DNA from: Herbiconiux aconitum
Lineage (GTDB): Bacteria; Actinomycetota; Actinomycetes; Actinomycetales; Microbacteriaceae
Reading direction: 5' to 3'
Assembly (NCBI RefSeq): GCF_024979235.1
Contig: NZ_JANLCM010000001.1
Coordinates: 1,302,001 to 1,366,000 of the forward strand
Length of the DNA stretch: 64,000 nucleotides
Shown: piece by piece, positions 8,896 through 17,445 of the stretch
How the letters are laid out: each line of letters opens with the position of its first letter
Numbering within the stretch: the first letter of the stretch is position 1
Program-made: the position numbers and the translations under genes
Notes under the pieces: model-generated
Told to the model about the DNA's origin: nothing
What the model saw: the letters and a program-made list of their open reading frames with translations, nothing else
Database searches by the model: none

Positions 8896-9176
8896 GCGAC
8901 AGGATCGGTGCGCTCATCCACGCTTGAAACCGGACGCCCCCGGACTGGAACGATCTGGATTCGATGGCTGCCAGAGTCCGCGACTTCGGCCTTCGTCGTC
9001 GGGTAGGCGATGGTCGCGCGCCCCTGCGGCGTCGAGTCTCACCGCGCACGCTGGCTCGACGCCGCTCGCGCCCGGTGATTGGCGCGCGCTCCATCGGGAA
9101 CAATCTTTCCTCGGGGACGGCCGCACCGCACGCTAATGGCAGATGCGGGTTCTGGGTACGGGCGGTGGGGTCATCA
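8896..9176. other. Gap between mutarotase remnant and Gfo/Idh gene
   Basis: Short frames in this 281-base gap show no recognisable domain. The region may contain further eroded coding sequence, but nothing can be supported. Confidence 0.35.
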
Positions 9177-10151
9177 CTAGACCAGCCCGATGCGCTCCCG
9201 GATGGTGTCCATCGTGCCCATGATCGCGACGGACTGGGCCAGCGGCAACCGCGTGTCCTCGCCACCGCCCGCGGCGATCAGTCGTTCAATGGCCCGCGCC
9301 TGGTATTGCATTCCGCGGCCGTCGATCCGGGACTCGTACGACTCGATGACGTTGCCCTTCGGACCCACGACGCGGAACGAGGTCGGCGCGTAGAAGGTCG
9401 CATCGAGTTCCACCCGTGCGTCCGTGCCGACAATCATGGCACTGTTGTCACCGGCAGCATCGAGCTCACTGGTCAGCGCCGCTTGGGCACCGCTGCTGTA
9501 GCCGAGCAGGATTGACGTCTGCCGGTCGACGCCCGTCGCGGACGGCGTGGACAGGGCGAGCACTTCGCTCGGAGCACCGAGCACATCCCATGCGAACGAC
9601 ACCGGGTAGATGCCCAGGTCGAGCAGCGCGCCGCCCCCGAGTGCCGGGTTGAGCATCCGGCCGGCAGGGTCGGGATCGGCGAGCTGCACGTGGTGCGCGA
9701 CGACCGAGCGCAATTCGCCCAGGGCGCCGTCCCGGATGATGTCTTGGAGGCGCTCCATGTGGGGGAGCCAGCGCGACCACATCGCTTCGAGAGCGACCAG
9801 ACCGGCTGCCCGAGAAGCGTCGGCGATCTGCTGCGCCTCGCGCTGATTCATGGTGAACGGCTTCTCGACGAGAACGTGCTTGCCGGCCCCGAGCGCCAGC
9901 AGCGCGTTCGGGGCGTGCTGAGGATGCGGCGTCGCAACGTACACGACATCGACCTCCGGGTCCGTCACCAGTTCCTCGTAGCTGCCATGTGGTCGTTCGA
10001 GCCCATGCGCTGCCGCGAAACGGGCGGCGGCGTCCGCGGTGCGCGAGCCGACCGCCGCGACGACGTGGCCGTCGAGCTGCAAGTCTCGTGTCATGGCGGC
10101 GGCGATCCCGCCTGTGCCGAGAATGCCCCATCGGGGCGAGGAAATCGTCAT
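9177..10151 (-). CDS. Gfo/Idh/MocA family NAD(P)-dependent oxidoreductase
   Basis: The 324-residue protein starts with a Rossmann motif GILGTGGIAAAM at residues 9-20, followed by the family signature EKPFTMN and an alpha/beta C-terminal domain with GGGALLDLGIYP (substrate Asp/His region). Such enzymes oxidise or reduce a ring or chain hydroxyl of sugars or trans-dihydrodiols. It is the last gene of a minus-strand block (14171 to 9177) for sugar-acid breakdown, separated by 48 bases from the broken GntR gene. Its substrate cannot be inferred beyond a sugar or polyol derivative. Confidence 0.85.
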   Translation of the reverse strand: MTISSPRWGILGTGGIAAAMTRDLQLDGHVVAAVGSRTADAAARFAAAHGLERPHGSYEELVTDPEVDVVYVATPHPQHAPNALLALGAGKHVLVEKPFTMNQREAQQIADASRAAGLVALEAMWSRWLPHMERLQDIIRDGALGELRSVVAHHVQLADPDPAGRMLNPALGGGALLDLGIYPVSFAWDVLGAPSEVLALSTPSATGVDRQTSILLGYSSGAQAALTSELDAAGDNSAMIVGTDARVELDATFYAPTSFRVVGPKGNVIESYESRIDGRGMQYQARAIERLIAAGGGEDTRLPLAQSVAIMGTMDTIRERIGLV

Positions 10152-10199
10152 GTGGTCGCTTTCGTCGTCGGGGCGTGATCAGCGAGTCGCCGACGCTTT

Positions 10200-10828
10200 T
10201 CAGGACTCGTGGATGTGGTCGTACATCGCCTTCTCAGCGAATCGAGCATCCCCTTTGACAATCATGTCGACGACCAAAGCGTGCTCGTTCAGGGTGAGGG
10301 CCGCCATATCCAGGGTGGTGGTGATGCCGTGATGTCGGCTCGACTCGAGAGCTCTTGTGTACAGGTGCTTCGCGATGTTCTCGGCCAGCCGATTTCCCGA
10401 GATCTCCATGAGTGCGTAGTGGAATCCAGCGTCTCCGCCACATCAGCTGCCATGACGGACTCCAAACTGGCGCGCACGAAGACCATCTCCTCGAAGATGC
10501 CGAGGCTCGCATCGTTATCGATCAGTACCGACAGCACCACAGGATCGAGCATGTTCCAGTCAGCGGAGGAGCGCACCTGCGTGCCTCTGCCCTGCGAAAC
10601 GCTCACGAGCCCCTTCTCCTCGATTTGCTTGACCGACTCGCGCAGCACTGTGCGGCTGACGCCGAAGTGCTCGCACAGGGGTGCCTCTGGCGGCAGCAAA
10701 TCTCCCTGTTTCAGATTCCCGGTCACGATGAGGTGCACCAGCTCGGCAATCACCGGCACGCTGAGCCGCTCGGCCGGAAGCCGTTGCACAATCCGACGGG
10801 CCGGGGCGGGCGGAATTGAGTCGGACAT
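10200..10828 (-). pseudogene. GntR/FadR-type regulator with internal deletion and frameshift
   Basis: The N-terminal winged helix is complete (LPPEAPLCEHFGVSRTVLRESVKQIEEKGLV, residues about 40-75), and the FCD domain begins normally up to SVMAADVAETL. The frame then runs into unrelated residues. The expected FCD continuation, FHYALMEISGNRLAENI to the end, is found in another frame and stops at 10200. The homology joins directly from VAE to FHYAL, so about 35-40 residues are missing at the joint as well as the frame. The lost segment includes the helix with the first metal-binding Asp. The gene sits between the KDG kinase and Gfo/Idh genes and would have regulated this operon. Confidence 0.8.
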
Positions 10829-10835
10829 GGACAGG

Positions 10836-11786
10836 TCAGCGCACGACGGGCTCGGAGGCGCTCAGCAGACGAAGGTCTTCCCGTCGGGGCAGGCTCTCCC
10901 AATCCCCAGGCCCGAGGCACGCGAAGGCGCCCGCATCCGTAGCGAGTCCGAGTCGTTGCGCGATCCCTTCGCCCGCAATGCGTGCGGCGAGATAGCCAGC
11001 GACAAAGGCGTCGCCGGCTCCGACGGAGTCGACAACGCGGATCCGGTGAGCGGGACGTGAGAACGGCTCGCCCCCAATCACGCCAGTAGATCCTTCCGCG
11101 CCCAGCTTGACGATAACCTCGCTCGGCCCCAGCTCCGATAGGCGCTCTGCGAGGTCGGAGACGGGTGAGTCGGCCCCGGGCGCGATCAGCCTGGCTTCAT
11201 CGTCGCCGGCGAAGAGGACATCAGTCATGGTCGCGATCCGGCGGTAGAGTCCGCCCGGGTCGCCGGTGCGCCACAGCGAAGCGCGATGGTTGACGTCGCA
11301 GGACACTGTGACACCAGCGGCCCGTGCGGTCTCGATCGCGGCGAAGACGGCGCGCTCAGCTGTCGGGGACAATGAGGCCGTTATACCTGTGACGTGCAAG
11401 ACGGCGGCGCCGCGGATGAGGTCTTCATCCAGATCATCCTCGGTAAGGCGGCTACCGGCGCTGTCCCGACGATAGAAGTAGACACGAGTGCTGTCGGCGG
11501 TCCGCTTTTCCTTGAGCATGAGCCCTGTTGGTGCTTCGCGGTCCACGATTGCGTGGACGTCGACCCCTTCGGCGCGGAGCTCGCGGACGATGCGAAGGCC
11601 TAGGCTGTCGTCGCCGACACGGCCAGTCCACTTGGCATCGACTCCGAGGCGACGGGCACCGATCGCGACGTTGCTGTCCGCACCACCGATGCCGAGCTTC
11701 GCGTCGGTGACCGTCTCGAGCCCCCCGGACTCAGTGGTTCGGTAAAGCGCCATCGTCTCACCGAAGGTATAGAGGTAGCCGGTCAT
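10836..11786 (-). CDS. kdgK: PfkB-family sugar kinase, probable 2-keto-3-deoxygluconate kinase
   Basis: The 316-residue protein has the ribokinase fold: an N-terminal GGADSNVAIGARRLG glycine motif and the C-terminal DSVGAGDAFVAGYLA with the catalytic Asp. It should phosphorylate 2-keto-3-deoxygluconate at O6 to give KDPG for the aldolase encoded just upstream. The start ATG at 11786 overlaps the TGA of that aldolase gene (ATGA), so the two are translationally coupled. Neighbouring aldolase and KduD-like genes make KDG the most plausible substrate, though PfkB specificity cannot be fixed by sequence alone. Confidence 0.82.
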   Translation of the reverse strand: MTGYLYTFGETMALYRTTESGGLETVTDAKLGIGGADSNVAIGARRLGVDAKWTGRVGDDSLGLRIVRELRAEGVDVHAIVDREAPTGLMLKEKRTADSTRVYFYRRDSAGSRLTEDDLDEDLIRGAAVLHVTGITASLSPTAERAVFAAIETARAAGVTVSCDVNHRASLWRTGDPGGLYRRIATMTDVLFAGDDEARLIAPGADSPVSDLAERLSELGPSEVIVKLGAEGSTGVIGGEPFSRPAHRIRVVDSVGAGDAFVAGYLAARIAGEGIAQRLGLATDAGAFACLGPGDWESLPRREDLRLLSASEPVVR

Positions 11787-12391
11787 CGGAGCAATTCACC
11801 AGCTGCCGTACAGAGGTCGGCGATCGAGAGGAAGTCACGGGCCTTGATCGCTTCCCGAGGGGCCATCCAACTGCCGCCGATCGCTGTGACCGCCGGGTGG
11901 CTCAGGTACGCACCAGCATTGGTAGGTCCGATGCCGCCCGAGGGCATGAACCGAACCTCCGGGAAGACCGCGGCAAGTGCTGCGATCATCGCGACCCCGC
12001 CGAGTTGTTCCGCCGGGAAGACCTTGAGGAGGTCCAGCCCGAATGCGGAAGCACGCGCCAGTTCGGTGGCAGTCGCGATCCCCGGGATCGACGCGAGACC
12101 GAGCGCCAAAGTCCTTTCGACCACCGGTTCGATGAGACCGGGACTGACGATGAACCGCGCACCTGCGTCAGCAGCCCGTGAGACATCATCGGTGGTCAGG
12201 GCAGTGCCGACACCCACAACAAGGTCGTCATGCCGAGCCATGCGGCGCGCGGCCTCGATCGCAGCGGGAGTTCGCAGCGTGACCTCGACCTGCCGGATAC
12301 CGCCGGCGAGCAGGGCCTCTGCCAGCGGCTCGGCGTCGTCTGCGGAGTCGATGACGACGATCGGCAGGATGCGGCCGAGTGAGATGCTCAT
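11783..12391 (-). CDS. eda: Bifunctional KHG/KDPG aldolase
   Basis: This 202-residue class I aldolase cleaves 2-keto-3-deoxy-6-phosphogluconate to pyruvate and glyceraldehyde 3-phosphate. E36 in VEVTLRT and the Schiff-base lysine K123 in LLKVFPAEQLGG are present, as is the PGIATATE motif near residues 103-110. Length is typical of trimeric Eda. I chose the ATG at 12391, which overlaps the stop of the SDR gene (ATGA). The open frame to 12625 is antisense-like extension inside that SDR gene. Confidence 0.9.
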   Translation of the reverse strand: MSISLGRILPIVVIDSADDAEPLAEALLAGGIRQVEVTLRTPAAIEAARRMARHDDLVVGVGTALTTDDVSRAADAGARFIVSPGLIEPVVERTLALGLASIPGIATATELARASAFGLDLLKVFPAEQLGGVAMIAALAAVFPEVRFMPSGGIGPTNAGAYLSHPAVTAIGGSWMAPREAIKARDFLSIADLCTAAGELLR

Positions 12392-13149
12392 CGGCCCAAC
12401 CACCCGCCGTCGACGGGGAGAATTGCCCCGCTGATGTACGCCGCGGCGTCTGACGCGAGGAACACGGCTGCACCCCCGAGATCTTCCGCGCGACCCCACC
12501 GTCCCGCGGGGATGCGTTCGAGTATCGCCTTCGAACGATCGGGGTCGTTCTGCAGCGCCTCGGTGTTGTCCGTCGCGATGTACCCGGGGGCGATGCCGTT
12601 GACCGTCACTCCGAGTCCCGCCCACTCATTCGAGAGTGCTCGGATGAGCCCGGCGATGCCGGACTTGGCGGCCGTGTAGCCGGGAACGTTGATCCCGCCC
12701 TGGAAGGAGAGCAGGCTGGCGGTGAAGAGGATTCGCCCATGGCCCTCCGCGATCATGCGCCTTCCGACGGCCTGGGAGAGCACGAATTGGCTGGTGAGGT
12801 CGACCTCGAGTACCCGGTCGAAGAGAGCGAGAGGATGCTCGGCGGCCGGGGCGCGCTCGATGGTCCCCGCGTTGTTGACCAGGATGTCTACGGGTCGGCC
12901 TCCTTCGGCCACGAGAGCGCCGAATGCCTCTACCGCCGCGCGATCCGCGAAATCGACCGTGTGCCCGGTGAACTCCCGGCCGAGCGAACGAACACGATCA
13001 GCGATGGTGGAGTTGTTCGGATCGAGGCTCGCAGACACACCGATGACGTCGGCGCCCGCGGCCGCTAGCGCCTCGGCCATCGCGAACCCGATGCCCCGTT
13101 TCGCGCCGGTGACGACCGCGAGCCTACCCGTGAGTTCGAAGGGGTTCAC
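12388..13149 (-). CDS. kduD: KduD-like SDR, 2-keto-3-deoxy-gluconate 5-dehydrogenase type
   Basis: The 253-residue classical short-chain dehydrogenase has TGAKRGIG at 14-21, NNAG at 92-95 and the catalytic S145, Y158 and K162. The stretch FTASLLSFQGGINVPGYTA and the ending IPAGRWG-DL-FLASDAAAYISG-VDGGW are typical of KduD. It would interconvert 2,5-diketo-3-deoxygluconate and KDG with NAD(H). It overlaps the MDR gene by 4 bases upstream and the aldolase by 4 bases downstream. Together with the MDR enzyme it could epimerise C5 of a deoxy-keto acid. A role on 2-keto-3-deoxy-L-fuconate is an alternative. Confidence 0.8.
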   Translation of the reverse strand: MNPFELTGRLAVVTGAKRGIGFAMAEALAAAGADVIGVSASLDPNNSTIADRVRSLGREFTGHTVDFADRAAVEAFGALVAEGGRPVDILVNNAGTIERAPAAEHPLALFDRVLEVDLTSQFVLSQAVGRRMIAEGHGRILFTASLLSFQGGINVPGYTAAKSGIAGLIRALSNEWAGLGVTVNGIAPGYIATDNTEALQNDPDRSKAILERIPAGRWGRAEDLGGAAVFLASDAAAYISGAILPVDGGWLGR

Positions 13150-14171
13150 TCGCCCACCCCCGCGACATCGACGAGGATCTTCATCGCCTTGCCACCCTCC
13201 AGGGTCTCGAAGGCGGCCCCGACCTCGGAGAGCGGAACGATCGACGTGATCAGCGCGTCTGCGGGGATCGCGCCCTCCGCTACCAGGCTCACCGCCTTCT
13301 CGAAGTCGCGACGTTCATAGACGCGGGCGCCAAGAATCCTCAGTTCTCGCCAGAACACTCGATGCAGATCGATCGGTCGAGGCTCGGAATGGATGGCCAC
13401 GACGACGAGGGTGCCGCGCACCTTCGCAAGGCTGGTGGCAACCAGCACAGCAGCGGCAGACCCGGATACCTCAAAGACGACATCGGCGCCGGCGCCGGCG
13501 GTCCACTCGTTCACCCACTCGACCTGGTCTGCGGTGCGAGGATCGAGGGTGCGGAGCCCGAGCGCCTCTGCGGCAGCGCGTCGGCTCGGATCGAGCTCGA
13601 TCACGACGACCTCCGCCCCGGCGGCCGCAGCGACGGAGGCGATCAGCACGCCGATCGGCCCGGCACCGATCACGACAGCGCGATCGCCGGCCTTCAGCTC
13701 GGAGCGACGGACATCGTGAACGGCGACAGCGACCGGTTCGACGAGCGCCGCGTGGTCGAGGCGAACGCCGTCCGGCACCGCGACAAGCACACCGGCGGGG
13801 ACGTTCCACTGCTGCTGAAGGGCACCAGGGGAGTCGATGCCGATGAAGTCGAGATTCTGGCAGATGTGCTGGTTCCCGGCCAGACACGCCGGGCACGTCC
13901 CGTCCCAATCCAAAGGCATGACGGTCACCGCGTCTCCAATAGCCCAACCCGTCACATCCTCCGCGATCGCGGAGATGATCCCGGACATCTCATGGCCGAT
14001 GGTGGCAGGCCGGGTGACCCGCGAATCCATCGCACCGTGGAAGATGTGCAGATCGGTGCCGCAGATACCGGCGTAGGCGACATCGATTCGGACCTCACCG
14101 GGCGCGAGCGGGGGCGCATCTTCCTGGTCGATCCGAATCGTGCGATCTCCGACGTATTTCGCCGCCAACAT
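13146..14171 (-). CDS. Zinc-dependent medium-chain sugar/polyol dehydrogenase
   Basis: The 341-residue protein has the zinc alcohol dehydrogenase pattern: catalytic zinc ligands C37 (GICGTDLH) and H60-E61 (GHEMSG), a structural-zinc-like loop (DWDGTCPACLAGNQHIC), and the Rossmann motif VIGAGPIG. It resembles sorbitol, threonine and L-galactonate dehydrogenases. As first gene of the block it overlaps the KduD-like gene (ATGA). In this context it may oxidise C5 of a sugar acid or its 2-keto-3-deoxy derivative, feeding the KduD-like reductase. The exact substrate is open. Confidence 0.85.
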   Translation of the reverse strand: MLAAKYVGDRTIRIDQEDAPPLAPGEVRIDVAYAGICGTDLHIFHGAMDSRVTRPATIGHEMSGIISAIAEDVTGWAIGDAVTVMPLDWDGTCPACLAGNQHICQNLDFIGIDSPGALQQQWNVPAGVLVAVPDGVRLDHAALVEPVAVAVHDVRRSELKAGDRAVVIGAGPIGVLIASVAAAAGAEVVVIELDPSRRAAAEALGLRTLDPRTADQVEWVNEWTAGAGADVVFEVSGSAAAVLVATSLAKVRGTLVVVAIHSEPRPIDLHRVFWRELRILGARVYERRDFEKAVSLVAEGAIPADALITSIVPLSEVGAAFETLEGGKAMKILVDVAGVGE

Positions 14172-14354
14172 GAGGCACCTTCGCTTTCTGCCGATAGGGG
14201 AATTGGAGGCCCGCGTCCGAAACCGCGGTCGGCTCGCCTCCGGAGATTGAGGTAGAGGTCTTATACGTAGAAAATCGATCGTATGCGCGGATAGATTCGA
14301 TGTATTGTGCAGTCTATCGACTTACAGAGGGGTAAGAGCCAATCTGCTAGGCTA

Positions 14355-14371
14355 TTTGTCTGATGAATCAT
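14355..14371 (+). promoter_or_regulatory. Putative fucose-regulon operator, site 3, overlapping the AKR start
   Basis: TTTGTCTGATGAATCAT matches site 5 at 15 of 17 positions. The ATG of the AKR gene lies inside it at 14363. A possible -10 element TAGGCT at 14348-14353 would put the transcription start at or near the ATG, implying a leaderless message blocked by a bound repressor. Confidence 0.6.
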
Positions 14372-15367
14372 CGAACTGGACTCAGTGAGCGACTGCTCCG
14401 AACGGGCACGCGAGTCACGAGCATGGGCATGGGCGTCTCGCAATTTGGAAATCTCTTCCGAGAAACCTCCGACGAGATCTCTGCCTCCGCAGTTACTCGA
14501 GCACGCGCCGCAGGAATCCGATACTTCGACACGGCGCCGCACTACGGGCTCGGCCTCTCCGAGCGCCGCCTCGGTGCTGGGTTGCGCGGCGTCGCACGCG
14601 ACGAATACACGTTGTCGACGAAGGTGGGCCGGTTGCTTGTCGAGAGCCCCGAAACCGCCGATCAACTCGACCCCGAGGGATTCATCGTGCCCGCTTCGGT
14701 CAAGCGGGTATGGGATTTCAGTCGCGAGGGAGTTCTTCGTTCGGTGGAGGCGAGCTTGGCACGTCTCTCGACGGATCGACTCGACATTGTGTATCTCCAC
14801 GACCCCGATGATTTCTGGGCGGAAGCGTCGACAACAGGTCTCGACGCTCTGATCGAGCTTCGTGATCAGGGCGTCGTGGGCGCCGTGGGGGCAGGAATGA
14901 ACCAGGCCGACATGCTCGCCGACTTCGTCGAACGCACCGACGTCGATGTCGTGATGGTTGCAGGCCGGTTCACTCTGCTCGATCAAACGGCCCTGACGAG
15001 GCTTCTGCCGGCTGCCGCTGATCGTGGCGTCGGTGTCGTCGCGGCTGCCGTCTATAACTCCGGTCTGCTGAGCTCGCCGACAGTGTCTGACGATGCACAT
15101 TTCGATTACGGGCAGGCGTCGCGGCCGACGATCGAACGTGCCAGGAGCATTGCGTCTGTCTGTGAACGCTTTGGTGTTCCACTCCCGGCGGCCGCCGTTC
15201 AGTATCCGCTCCGTCATCCAGCGGTCGTCTCGGTTGTGCTCGGCACCCGAACTGCTGAACACGTCGACAGCAATCTTGAACGCTTCCACACTCCGATCCC
15301 CGATGAGCTCTGGGCCGAGCTCGACGCGTCGGGCCTGGCCCCTGATCCGATAGGCACTCTCCGATGA
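14363..15367 (+). CDS. Aldo/keto reductase, probable L-fucose (D-threo-aldose) 1-dehydrogenase
   Basis: This 334-residue AKR has the catalytic tetrad D56 (YFDTAPHYG), Y61, K87 (LSTKVGR) and H146 (VYLHDPDD). Enzymes of this type oxidise L-fucose or D-arabinose at C1 to the lactone with NAD(P)+, the first step of the oxidative fucose pathway. The next gene, fuconate dehydratase, begins in an ATGA overlap at 15364, and the lactonase gene is one regulator further on, which makes the fucose role likely. No Shine-Dalgarno sequence is visible before the ATG, consistent with leaderless translation. Confidence 0.82.
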   Translation: MNHRTGLSERLLRTGTRVTSMGMGVSQFGNLFRETSDEISASAVTRARAAGIRYFDTAPHYGLGLSERRLGAGLRGVARDEYTLSTKVGRLLVESPETADQLDPEGFIVPASVKRVWDFSREGVLRSVEASLARLSTDRLDIVYLHDPDDFWAEASTTGLDALIELRDQGVVGAVGAGMNQADMLADFVERTDVDVVMVAGRFTLLDQTALTRLLPAAADRGVGVVAAAVYNSGLLSSPTVSDDAHFDYGQASRPTIERARSIASVCERFGVPLPAAAVQYPLRHPAVVSVVLGTRTAEHVDSNLERFHTPIPDELWAELDASGLAPDPIGTLR

Positions 15368-16692
15368 CAACCATCACCGGCGCCCGCGTCTTCGACGTGC
15401 GCTTTCCGACCTCGCTGAGTCTCGACGGCTCCGATGCGATGAACAAGGACGGTGACTACTCCGCCGCCTACGTCGTGCTCGACACGGATGACCCCGAGCT
15501 CAGCGGGTTCGGGTTCACCTTCACGATCGGCCGCGGCAACGACCTGTGCGTCGAAGCGGCTCGCCAGCGAGCGTTACCCCTGATCGGACTCTCGGTGGAG
15601 GAGGTCGTCGGAGACCTCGGCGGCACGTACCGGATGCTCGCATCCGACACCCAGTTGCGCTGGCTCGGACCGGAGAAGGGCGTTGTGCACCTGGCGATGG
15701 CCGCTGTCATGAACGCCGTCTGGGACCTCGCTGCCCGCCGCGCGCGCAAGCCCCTCTGGCGGCTCCTGGCGGACATGACACCCGAGCAGCTGGTCGATGC
15801 CGCGGACCTCCGGTATCTCTCGGACGCGCTCACCCGGGATGAGGCCATCGCTATCCTGACCGAGATGGCTCCGACGCGGGCGCAGCGCATTGCCGTTCTC
15901 GAAGCCCGCGGGGGCTATCCCTGCTACACCACCAGCGCCGGCTGGCTCGGCTACAGCGATGACAAGCTCCGCCGGCTGCTCACAGAAGCTGTCGATGAGG
16001 GCTACCGGCACGTGAAGCTCAAGGTCGGCGCGAATCTGGAGGACGACATCCGCCGGCTTCGGATCGCCCGTGAAGTCATCGGCTGGGACGCGAAGCTCAT
16101 GATCGACGCCAACCAGGTCTGGGACGTGCCGCAGGCCATCGACTGGGTACAGCGGCTCGCCGAGTTCAAGCCGCACTGGATCGAGGAACCGACCAGTCCA
16201 GACGACATCCTCGGCCACGCCGCCGTGCGCAAGGCCGTCGCGCCCATCGGCGTCGCCACGGGAGAGCACGGCATGAACCGGGTGCTGTTCAAGCAGATGT
16301 TCCAGGCCGAGGCCATCGACTTCTGCCAACTCGACGCCGCTCGGCTCGCCAGCGTCAACGAGATCCTGGCCGTGTACCTGATGGCGAAGAAGTTCAACGT
16401 CCCAGTCTGCCCGCACGCCGGGGGCGTCGGCCTGTGCGAGCTCGTCCAGCACCTCTCCATCTTCGACTACGTCGCGGTCTCCGGGACGCTGGACGACCGG
16501 GTGACCGAGTTCGTGGACCACCTCCACGAGCACTTCACCGACCCGTGCATCGTCATCGACGGCAACTACACCCTCCCGTCCAAGCCCGGGTACAGCGCCG
16601 AAATGTTCGATGAATCCGTCACCCGGTACTCCTTCCCCGGTGGAAGCTACTGGCTTGAAGCGTCACTTTCTTCGGAAGCCTCGGTGGGGTGA
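15364..16692 (+). CDS. fucD: L-fuconate dehydratase
   Basis: The 442-residue enolase-superfamily enzyme converts L-fuconate to 2-keto-3-deoxy-L-fuconate. The diagnostic block [15 protein letters not shown] precedes K218-x-K220 (HVKLKVG). Metal ligands are D248 (IDANQ), E274 (IEEP) and E301 (GEHG), and H351 lies in [12 protein letters not shown]220 and H351 fit the acid/base pair known for this family (also ENOSF1). Length is normal for FucD, and translation is coupled to the upstream AKR. The 3' end overlaps the tail of the convergent GntR gene by 46 bases. Activity on L-galactonate is also known in the family. Confidence 0.92.
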   Translation: MTTITGARVFDVRFPTSLSLDGSDAMNKDGDYSAAYVVLDTDDPELSGFGFTFTIGRGNDLCVEAARQRALPLIGLSVEEVVGDLGGTYRMLASDTQLRWLGPEKGVVHLAMAAVMNAVWDLAARRARKPLWRLLADMTPEQLVDAADLRYLSDALTRDEAIAILTEMAPTRAQRIAVLEARGGYPCYTTSAGWLGYSDDKLRRLLTEAVDEGYRHVKLKVGANLEDDIRRLRIAREVIGWDAKLMIDANQVWDVPQAIDWVQRLAEFKPHWIEEPTSPDDILGHAAVRKAVAPIGVATGEHGMNRVLFKQMFQAEAIDFCQLDAARLASVNEILAVYLMAKKFNVPVCPHAGGVGLCELVQHLSIFDYVAVSGTLDDRVTEFVDHLHEHFTDPCIVIDGNYTLPSKPGYSAEMFDESVTRYSFPGGSYWLEASLSSEASVG

Positions 16693-17420
16693 GTCTCGGA
16701 GAAATCCTCCACGCCCATGAGATGTGTCTCCATCCGCACCCGTGCCCGATCCGGGTCGCGGCGACGCAGCTCGGCGAGGATCGCACGGTGCTCGGCTTGC
16801 GCGCCCGGCACCGTGCCCCGCTCCGTCATCGCCCGCCACATGCGAGTGCGCTGTGTCCGGCTTGCCAGCGACTCGATCAGCGCTGCCAAGGGCCTGTTAC
16901 CGGTGGAGCGAGCGATCCGCGTGTGAAACTCGCTGTCCGCGGCGATGACCTCCGCAAGATCATCGTCATCGACGCCCTTCTCGATGATCGTGTCCACGCG
17001 GTCCAGAACTGCGCTCAACAGATCCAATTGCTCGTCGGTCAGGGTTCGCGCGGCAAGCGCCGCACTCTCCGACTCCAGGATTCGTCGCACGTGCAGCAGC
17101 TGGGTCGCATCATCCGCTACCTGCAGGTCGGCATAGAAGGAAAACCCGCTGAGCAGACTCGTGGCGTCCAGGGACGTCACATACGTGCCATCGCCCTGCC
17201 GTGTCTCCAACACCCCCATGACAGCCAAGGCACGAACTCCCTCGCGCAAAGAGCCCCGGGACACCCCGAGCCGGACGGAGAGCTCCTTCTCGATAGGCAG
17301 TCGCTGACCCGCGAGAAGCTCGCCGTTACTGACCATCTGCATGATCGCCGAAACCACGTTTTCGGTCAACGACCGGCGGGCTGGAGCCTCGTCGCGGCTC
17401 GGCAATTCGGCGGAAGTCAT
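16647..17420 (-). CDS. GntR-family regulator with FCD domain, likely regulator of the fucose genes
   Basis: This 257-residue protein has a winged helix ([33 protein letters not shown], about 40-75) followed by a helical FCD ligand domain. That domain carries the metal-site residues of the family (D-SEFHTRIA, a later EHRAIL, and a C-terminal H). FCD regulators bind sugar acids or related carboxylates and usually repress. The gene lies within the fucose cluster, and the TCATCTGATCATT site abuts its own start codon, pointing to autoregulation and to control of the shared motif elsewhere. It is the only intact GntR gene in the window. Effector identity (fuconate, fuconolactone or a keto-deoxy acid) is inference. 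Confidence 0.85.
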   Translation of the reverse strand: MTSAELPSRDEAPARRSLTENVVSAIMQMVSNGELLAGQRLPIEKELSVRLGVSRGSLREGVRALAVMGVLETRQGDGTYVTSLDATSLLSGFSFYADLQVADDATQLLHVRRILESESAALAARTLTDEQLDLLSAVLDRVDTIIEKGVDDDDLAEVIAADSEFHTRIARSTGNRPLAALIESLASRTQRTRMWRAMTERGTVPGAQAEHRAILAELRRRDPDRARVRMETHLMGVEDFSETHPTEASEESDASSQ

Positions 17421-17432
17421 CTGATCATTCTA
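17416..17432 (+). promoter_or_regulatory. Putative fucose-regulon operator, site 4
   Basis: GTCATCTGATCATTCTA spans the start codon of the GntR gene and ends 14 bases before the lactonase ATG. The core TCATCTGATCA is nearly symmetric around the central T. Confidence 0.55.
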
Positions 17433-17445
17433 CTCAGGAGGACCC

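Noticed and set aside
12392..12625. Upstream extension of the KDPG aldolase frame
   Set aside because: Lies inside the KduD-like gene in another frame; Eda length and ATGA coupling fit the start at 12391.
15574..16533. 319-codon minus-strand frame inside fucD
   Set aside because: Shadow frame; fucD has all catalytic residues and normal length.
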